A model generated the notes under the pieces. The model ran no database searches and was not told where the DNA came from. It saw nothing but the letters and a program-made list of their open reading frames with translations. Of a stretch of 64,000 nucleotides of DNA, positions 57,105-64,000 are shown in pieces. The stretch's first letter is position 1; each line of letters starts with the position of its first letter. Source of the DNA: Tomocerus qinae (lineage: Eukaryota; Arthropoda; Collembola; Entomobryomorpha; Tomoceridae); assembly GCA_020055645.1 (NCBI GenBank), contig CM034547.1, positions 50,222,909 through 50,286,908 on the forward strand, given 5' to 3'. The translations under genes were made by a program, and so were the position numbers.

Positions 57105-57380
57105 GTTTTAGCTCGCCTGATAAAGCGAGCTTATAGAATCGCACAGTCCGTCCGTACGTCCGTACGTCCGTCCGTCCGTCCGTCCGTCCGTCCGTCCGTC
57201 CGTCCGTCCGTCCGTCCGTCCGTCCGTCCCCACGCTAACTTTCGAAAGCAATGACGGATATTGACCAAACTTGGCAAAAACAATGCCTACGGACCACTGA
57301 CGATCCCTATTGAATTGGGGGTAAATCGGTCCATTGGTTACCGAGATACCGCGCGCTCACTTTGTCTTCATTTTGATAGT
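57105..57380 (+). repeat. (CCGT)n-core hairpin-ended module, copy 2
   Basis: It starts GTTTTAGCTCGCC, the hairpin end (GCTCGC, loop, GCGAGC), then TTATAGAATCGCACAGTCCG, a (CCGT)n run at about 57147-57229, TTTCGAAAG, TTGACCAAACTTGGC and CCGCGCGCTCACTTTGTCTT. The order and most bases match the reverse complement of 35011-35248. No coding content. Confidence 0.75.
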
Positions 57381-57480
57381 CAAAGTGATAATTTGCCATT
57401 AAATGGACATTGGAAAGTTCAAAGGCGTTTCCTATAAATTGTTAGCGGGATAGTATAAAATATTTAAATCCGCTTCTACC

Positions 57481-58080
57481 AAATTTTAATTTTCTGTAGA
57501 TTTTCATAGTCAACATTAATCAATTTTGATTTTCTGTTGATTTTCATAGTCCACATTAATCAATTTTGATTTTCTGTTGATTTTCATAGTCCATATTAAT
57601 CAATTTTGATTTTCTGTTGATTTTCATAGTCAACATTAATCAATTGTGATTTTCTGTTGATTTTCATAGTCAACATTAATCAATTTTGATTTTCTGTTGA
57701 TTTTCATAGTCAACATTAATCAAATTTGATTTTCTGTTGATTTTCATAGTCCATATTAATCAATTTTGATTTTCTGTTGATTTTCATAGTCAACATTAAT
57801 CAATTGTGATTTTCTGTTGATTTTCATAGTCAACATTAATCAATTTTGATTTTCTGTTGATTTTCATAGTCAACATTAATCAAATTTGATTTTCTGTTGA
57901 TTTTCATAGTCCATATTAATCAATTTTGATTTTCTGTTGATTTTCATAGTCAACATTAATCAATTTTGATTTTCTGTTGATTTTCATAGTCAACATTAAT
58001 CAATTTTGATTTTCTGTTGATTTTCATAGTCAACATTAATCAATTTTGTTTTTCTATTGATTTTTCAAATAATATAGCTT
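57481..58080. repeat. 40-bp minisatellite, about 14-15 units, with 160-bp higher-order period
   Basis: The unit is CAATTTTGATTTTCTGTTGA followed by TTTTCATAGTCAACATTAAT. Fourteen good units run from 57481 to 58040, and a decayed one continues to about 58080. Variants (CCATATTAAT ending; CAAATTTGAT or CAATTGTGAT start) recur every four units, so units 3-6, 7-10 and 11-14 form three 160-bp blocks. It begins about 100 bases after the (CCGT)n module. Confidence 0.95.
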
Positions 58081-61000
58081 CGTTTCCTTATAATATCAAT
58101 ATCTGAATTTTTAATATGTCATAGCTACATATATAAAGACCCAATTCTGAAAGTTTGATCAACATCCGTACGCTCGGTTTTGTGCTACGTGGTAGTACTT
58201 TTCGTCTATCAAAATGTGTACACGCTAACCCTTGAATCAGGCGAGCTTCTGTTACGGCTTGCTGTAGGTTTTTATTTATTTGTTCATTCATTCATCCACA
58301 GCCACCCATCCATTTACTTGCGTGTCAAATGCGTGCATGCTGCATAACCAACTTTATTAAAGTCATTCAAAATTATATGTTTGGTATAAATTTTCTTCTC
58401 GCGTAGTTTATCAGCTACTAATTCACGTAATGCGTTAACAATATCTGCACTTTCTCTCGCTAAATATCTGCAAATGTGTAGCGCAAATAATTGTACATGG
58501 AGAAAGAGCTATAAAACTCAATAATCTCCCATCTTAAGCTTATCTATAGCAATATATACAAATTTTGCTCTGCCTTTTGAGATTTACTCTAGAAATGAGG
58601 TCTAGAAATTCAGTAGCATACAGTGTTAACATGTCATTGAAATCAAGTGTCAGTAAAGTTGATTAATTGACCGATTCCCTCAGCAAATGTTGGTTGAAAG
58701 CAGAAAGTGGAGGGAATTCAACAATTGCCTCAGGTCAGGGTGGCACCCAGTGGAATGAATGAAAGTTAACTCATGATCATGCTGCGGTATTACATCATCA
58801 ATTATGGACGTGTCATCTTTATGTGACTTATTACTGCGGTAATATCCATTTGGAGTAGGAGGATCTCCATTTAATTATACCTTATTTCAGTTACTTCATC
58901 TGTACGCTATGCGCCATGTGTGCGTGCTTAGTGTTAACCTATAGATAAAATACTAATCTGTTTCATAAGTGGGTGTAGCACCTCTTCCCTTTTTTATGTC
59001 AGTTTAAGAACAAGGACGGCTGTATTCAGCTACTACTATAATAAGAAATATATTTACATGAACAAGCATAGCGGGTTGTAGTACTTATTAATGAGATAGC
59101 TAGAAAAGTGAGTCTTGATTTCCTTATATAGACATGGAAGTGTTAAGACTGGAGGTATTATAAATGGCTCTGTCAAGATAGCATTATTAATAAAGCGTGT
59201 ACTGAGCTAGGCATAATAAAAGTCAGTAGACAAAGACGTGAGTCTAACTTTCTAACGTTAAATGCATTCAAATAGTCGCAGAACAGTGCACAGAAAATGA
59301 ATTTGTTGTCAGAGCTAGAGCAAAGTTGAAATGTTGCTCCCCATTATTACATTCCGTATACCTATGTAAAGTACTCTTCTGCCATGCGTTTACAATCTGC
59401 TCTCTGTCTTCTACTGACAATGAAAATAAACGAGCTCTTCTTCTTCACATAGGATGTATGTACTTTGCATTTCATTGCATTACTTATGAACTTAAATTCA
59501 TACGCTCCCCTCTCGAAAGATTAAGTAGAGATTGGATCGAGACGTCGAAAAAATTAAAAAACTTAATTTGAAAACTTATGCAAATCAGCTGTCTACATAG
59601 AACGAGTTTGTGACACTTGAGTCACTCTAGTTGATATAAATGCCCAATCTTAGCATATGTTACTAATCTTTTAAGACATTCGAAATTATATGAACTAATG
59701 TATGTAATCACCTAATAAGGTTAGATATGTGATTGGTCTACAGTAGACTGACTGTGGTTATGTATGATAATACAGACAGAGATGAAGTCGATTTTTAGCT
59801 TTTAGTTTCTCCTTGTTTAATCGATTTCACCTCTTCTACTTAGGTGTATATATCTTCATCTCGAGACGTCTGAGTTGAGTCCCATGGCATCACCTCACTT
59901 TATTCCTCCAGAGTTTGCTCTGGGACCATAGTTAAAGTTGCATGCATATGAAAATGTGAAATATAGCCATTAAAACTCTTAAAAGTAAGTTAGTGTGCAT
60001 GTACTCTGAACTCTGTAGAGTATGACTAACGTGTGAGTTGTGAATTGTTCCTACCTATATTCATAAAAAGTAGAAATGGAAATGAATGTGCTATATTATA
60101 TATTGTACGTATCTTCCCTCCACACTGGTCTTCTATCTTGTAGTCTTGTCTCTTTAAGATAACATTTGTGACATGCATGACTTTCAATTTACGTTGCTTG
60201 ACTGGTTCAACTGACATGTTAGTTTAAGTTCAAACTTAGCAGAGTGCAGTGAATCCCTACCCTACCCTATAAGGAATCAAGTGTACAATAGAATGTATTC
60301 CATGGCGAGAAGTAAAATGAAGGAGAGTTAAATGCTTAAAAAGTGCTCTTTCCTCAGTTCTTTTTATGGTTTCCTAAAGAGTAATGGGACAGTTGTAGCC
60401 TAATATGGTCGTGTGAGTCTTATTATATAAACGCATATGGTGCATACGTAATTCAATCGGATGGATGCTTAGTGATGTGCATAGTAGTCTAAAGTGTAGA
60501 GCAATAGACCTACCTTTGTACGTAGTATAGTGTGATTCTCCGTCTGTAAGTCTCAACTAAAACTCAAACTGCCAATGGCTCATATTAATAGGCATTTCAT
60601 GTTAATACTCACCATTTTTTGTCAAGTCTAGTGTTTCGAGTAGGATGTGATGCAACACAAATGCGCACCTGCAGCGCACACTTGGTATGTAAAATAGGAT
60701 GAGTAAATCTTTCTTGATGGGGGATGTTTGCCTTCCCAGATTTTAGTGTTAATTTCAATGTTAGGTGTTGATTCAATAAAATCCTCCACTACTTAGCTAA
60801 TGCCATAAAATATACAAAGTAGGGCATACTAAATAATGTAAGAAAATAACGCTTATTTGGTGTACTAAGCTATATCCTTCCGATTCTATTGCTATATGCC
60901 ACCAACCTACTCTTTCAACCATTAATCTTTGAAAATCAATTACTGAAGCAGAAAATTCCACTTTAGGGAGTTACAAACTTCATCCATTGAAACTCGCATA

Positions 61001-64000
61001 AAAATCTACATGAAAGATAAGTAATGACGTGAATTTTAACATTATGATCTGTTTATAATTAGGTCATTTAAATTGCAAATGGTTGAGGGCATGTTAAGTT
61101 GCTATTGTATGTCCGATCTCAGCAATACTTGAGAATCAAAAGCCCTGGACATACGCTCAAGGAAAAAAATACTTTACAAAAAATGTAGTCTCAACGGTAC
61201 AGTAAATAATAACAAAAGTCAACATTTTTTATTCTGAGTTAAGCACTAGATTAGTAGCTTTACTGCTTGTTGCCTGTAGGAAGCTTTTCCAAATGACAGA
61301 ATAAATAATAGGAACTGCCTCTAGGGATTAATGTTTGCCGTTTCATATTAACTCAATTCTGCTATATTCTATTTAGCGTTTCTCTGAAATCCAGATTATT
61401 GGTGAATAATTGGAATTATGTATCAGTACTTGACAGTCCTATAATCTAATTCATGCTATAATTTATTCTCTGGGACTAAATGGTCGCAAATCCATTTTTG
61501 TTGCTTTCTTTGGACCAGTATATTAATAATTCTTAGTGAAATAAATTCTATAATCTATACAAAGCTATAATTCTTAAACAGTTTAAAAACTATTATTTGT
61601 TTGACGAAAAGAAGGATACATTAAAGATTATTTTTCTTGCCTGCAATAAAGTCAGTTTTAATATTCCAAGAAATTGTATATTCTACAATGTATTCATTTT
61701 ATGGTTTATACTGATGTAGGTAACCAGGATGTTTTGGAGTTCTTTTCTTTAATATGGATTTTATTTTACTACGAAGTTGGTGAACGATTGACAGGATAGA
61801 TATGGAGTGCCTATTCAGTACACGAGCACAACGATAAACGACCTTCCTCTCATTTTCAGTCATTCATATTATTCATATAGTAAGTTGCAGTATACAGAAC
61901 CCAATGGTTCTCATTTTCTGCATTATTCTGCATTACAGTATCCTTTTAGAAGAAACGTCACATCAAAAGGCAAACGGATGCGATGCATAAATGTATTTAT
62001 GTAGGCAGGAGAAGCATTCATGATTCTTGAATGATATGTGTAGGTAAATGTGTCTTCACAGAAAAGGTCGAGATACTAGAGATACAAGCACTCGGGGAAA
62101 ACTGTCTTTTGGGTCGATGCCGTCTTGAGCTACATAGATGTGCGACTTGAATGTGATGTCAGTTCCTGTTCCTTGTCACTGGCGGAGGGGAACTGGGGAA
62201 ACTGTCTAACAAATGGAATGGAAATTCTATTCTAGTATTTATGTGTATACCTAAGTACCATATACTGAAATTACTTAATACACTTTCCTGTTTCTATTTT
62301 ATGTACAGTGCAGAAGGCTATAAATTATTAATACAAAAAAGAGAATCACAAAAAGTGCACTTATGAAACAAATTGCCATCTACTTCACCATGCAATTTTC
62401 AAAGGATATGATACGGGGTTGATAAAGAGTAAGCCAATTCGCATCAAAGGATGCATTAGCAACCTTTAGTTCTTCTCCTAATTTGGTTACTGAAAATATC
62501 TCTATGCACTTAAAATTAATTGTATACAATTTACTGCTTAAACCTTTGCATAATCTGGTACCTACTATTCGTTCTAGTACCTCGCATAACACATAGAATT
62601 CGAAATATTATCTCAGGATGCTCCTGTTATATTTAACAACAGATGGTTAAGCTAGGTATATACTTCCTTATTGGGACTCCCTGTTTATAATAGTCTTTGT
62701 TATTTTATCGTATTGATATGCAATATTTTATTTGACCATAACAAATAATATGGTTTTTCTATGGGCAGTAAAGATTGAATTGTACTAGATAGCAGTTATT
62801 GAGTTTGACATAGCTTACTTTAACGGAAGTTTGAAACTGTTGATAAGTATCCTATAATGTACTTACAGTTACTTTTATATCTCCAATATTATCTGCATAA
62901 AAATTCTGTACCCTACTTTATATAAACATGGTAAAGGGCTATAAATAAGCTAGATTATACGACATTACGTGCTACTTAAAGTTTTGGTATAATGTTAAAG
63001 ATATCAATTCTGACGAACTGCTATCTCTCTAACAATATAACTTGTCGTCTTACAGTAAACATCAGTAGTTTCTGAGAGAATCTTTATCTTTAGTAGTCAA
63101 GTCGTCTGAAAAGCCACTCTGCTGAGCTTGAGCTGATCTCAGTCAGCTTATGATATCTTTATAAACCATCCTAGGACAAGATAGAAGCTGCTTAGAGTAG
63201 GGCACAGTTTTTACTTGAAACGGAGAAGTACTTAAATGTACTGGCGAAGTGAGCCACAGTTCCCATTTGTGTAGGGACATACATAATGGACTGATAGTGA
63301 GTAGGTAAGTACATTCATCTTGAGTTACCGATATACATTATTCCCATATGTGTTTATAGATTCAAGTATGGAAACTAGGGCTCAGTATATCAGTGTGTCG
63401 ACTGTAGGAGACTGTGGATCAAAGTTTAAGACGAGGAAGTAGAGACTGATGTTGATGTTGGTTTAGAGACTCTCTGCAAAGTAAGCAATGCACCACATTT
63501 CACTCCAGTTTCAGAAGGCTGCCTAGAAACTTTATCCATTATCAATGATGTTCGTTTCGGTGCATTTCATCAGACTTGCTTTCCTCCTTGTTTGCCGAGC
63601 CCTGAGCCCATTTCTGTTTCACTTCAAATTCTCACGTCTCGCTTGCCCTTTTCCCTTCTCTGTGTCAGCTTCCTTTCCTATCACTCTCCTTGACTATGAC
63701 TTCCGATCCCTTCCAGGCGAAATTGCTATACGTCCCTTATCCGTCTCCGTCAGAGACTCTACCCAACTGTTGTTTTGCAACTTTAATGTGCAAATGTATA
63801 CTGACTTTTATGTTTTATTAGGTCTCTAATATAGTGTTCCTTTGTAGATATAATATAAAAGCAAAATGCCAATTTTCTAAAAAGATAGAAGTCCCAACTG
63901 TCTACTTTATCTAATTTTGGTGACTGAAGTTGGAAAATTGTCGGTTTATTAAAAAAATACCAATGCTTTTCAGCGCAGTAGTTTTCACTTGACAATTCAT

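Larger units (their letters stand above)
49156..64000. other. Presumed first intron of UNC-76/FEZ, no confirmed exon
   Basis: I found no further convincing exon of the gene. The stretch holds the (CCGT)n module and 40-bp minisatellite (57105-58080), a doubtful exon at 51514-51658 and a somewhat GC-richer part around 52700-53500 of unknown nature. Separate small genes or RNA genes could be nested here but I cannot support any from the sequence. Confidence 0.5.

Noticed and set aside
57147-57229. (CCGT)n run as a CRISPR or coding repeat
   Set aside because: It is a plain tetranucleotide microsatellite within a dispersed module; no spacers and no frame.
63545-63829. 94-codon plus-strand frame rich in Phe, Leu and Ser near the window end
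   Set aside because: Pyrimidine-rich DNA gives such strings by chance; no family match recalled and no exon signals that fit FEZ.

Overview
The window is AT-rich nuclear DNA from an arthropod: short GT-AG introns, dispersed non-autonomous DNA transposons, a ZAD-type zinc-binding protein and CYP3-clan P450s. A pancrustacean such as a springtail is a reasonable guess, based on the divergent VEGFR/PDGFR-like receptor kinase. That guess is inference and no species is claimed. All exon models were built by hand from splice signals, reading phase and remembered family sequences.

Layout from left to right. At 1-340 there may be the 3' end of an unidentified minus-strand gene. A DHRSX-like short-chain dehydrogenase (minus) spans 1104-3304. 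A single-exon fatty-acid-binding protein (plus) lies at 7912-8331. NELF-B, a subunit of the transcription-pausing complex NELF, occupies 11067-14140 (minus, ten exons). Two tandem P450 genes (plus) at 17062-19196 and 20704-22789 share all intron positions and phases. A 16-exon receptor tyrosine kinase (minus) runs from 29548 to 23871. A ZAD-like nuclear protein (plus) spans 33656-36475, with a very palindromic first intron. An intronless LOTUS/Tudor protein of the TDRD5/Tejas type (minus) is at 37459-39759. TRAPPC6 (plus) spans 41151-44285 and ZFYVE19/ANCHR (minus) spans 44800-46808. The first coding exon of an UNC-76/FEZ gene (plus) is at 48815-49155. From there to the window end I see only what looks like the first intron of that gene, at least 14.8 kb long.

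The genes do not form one pathway. They are a usual animal mixture: transcription control (NELF-B, the ZAD protein), trafficking and cytokinesis (TRAPPC6, ANCHR, FEZ), germline RNA silencing (the Tudor protein), detoxification and lipid handling (P450s, FABP, DHRSX) and signalling (the kinase). Three pairs are divergent (NELF-B/P450, Tudor/TRAPPC6, ANCHR/FEZ), so they may share promoter regions.

The most unusual material is in the repeats. It includes a TTAA-flanked long-palindrome family whose two arms match each other far better than they match the other copy, and a small family with exact 9-bp target duplications inside two different introns. A roughly 240-280 bp module with a (CCGT)n core and a hairpin end is present twice in opposite orientation. 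Next to one copy is a 40-bp minisatellite with a 160-bp higher-order period. No retrovirus-like or Polinton-like element was recognised. I did not find a clearly new multi-gene system.
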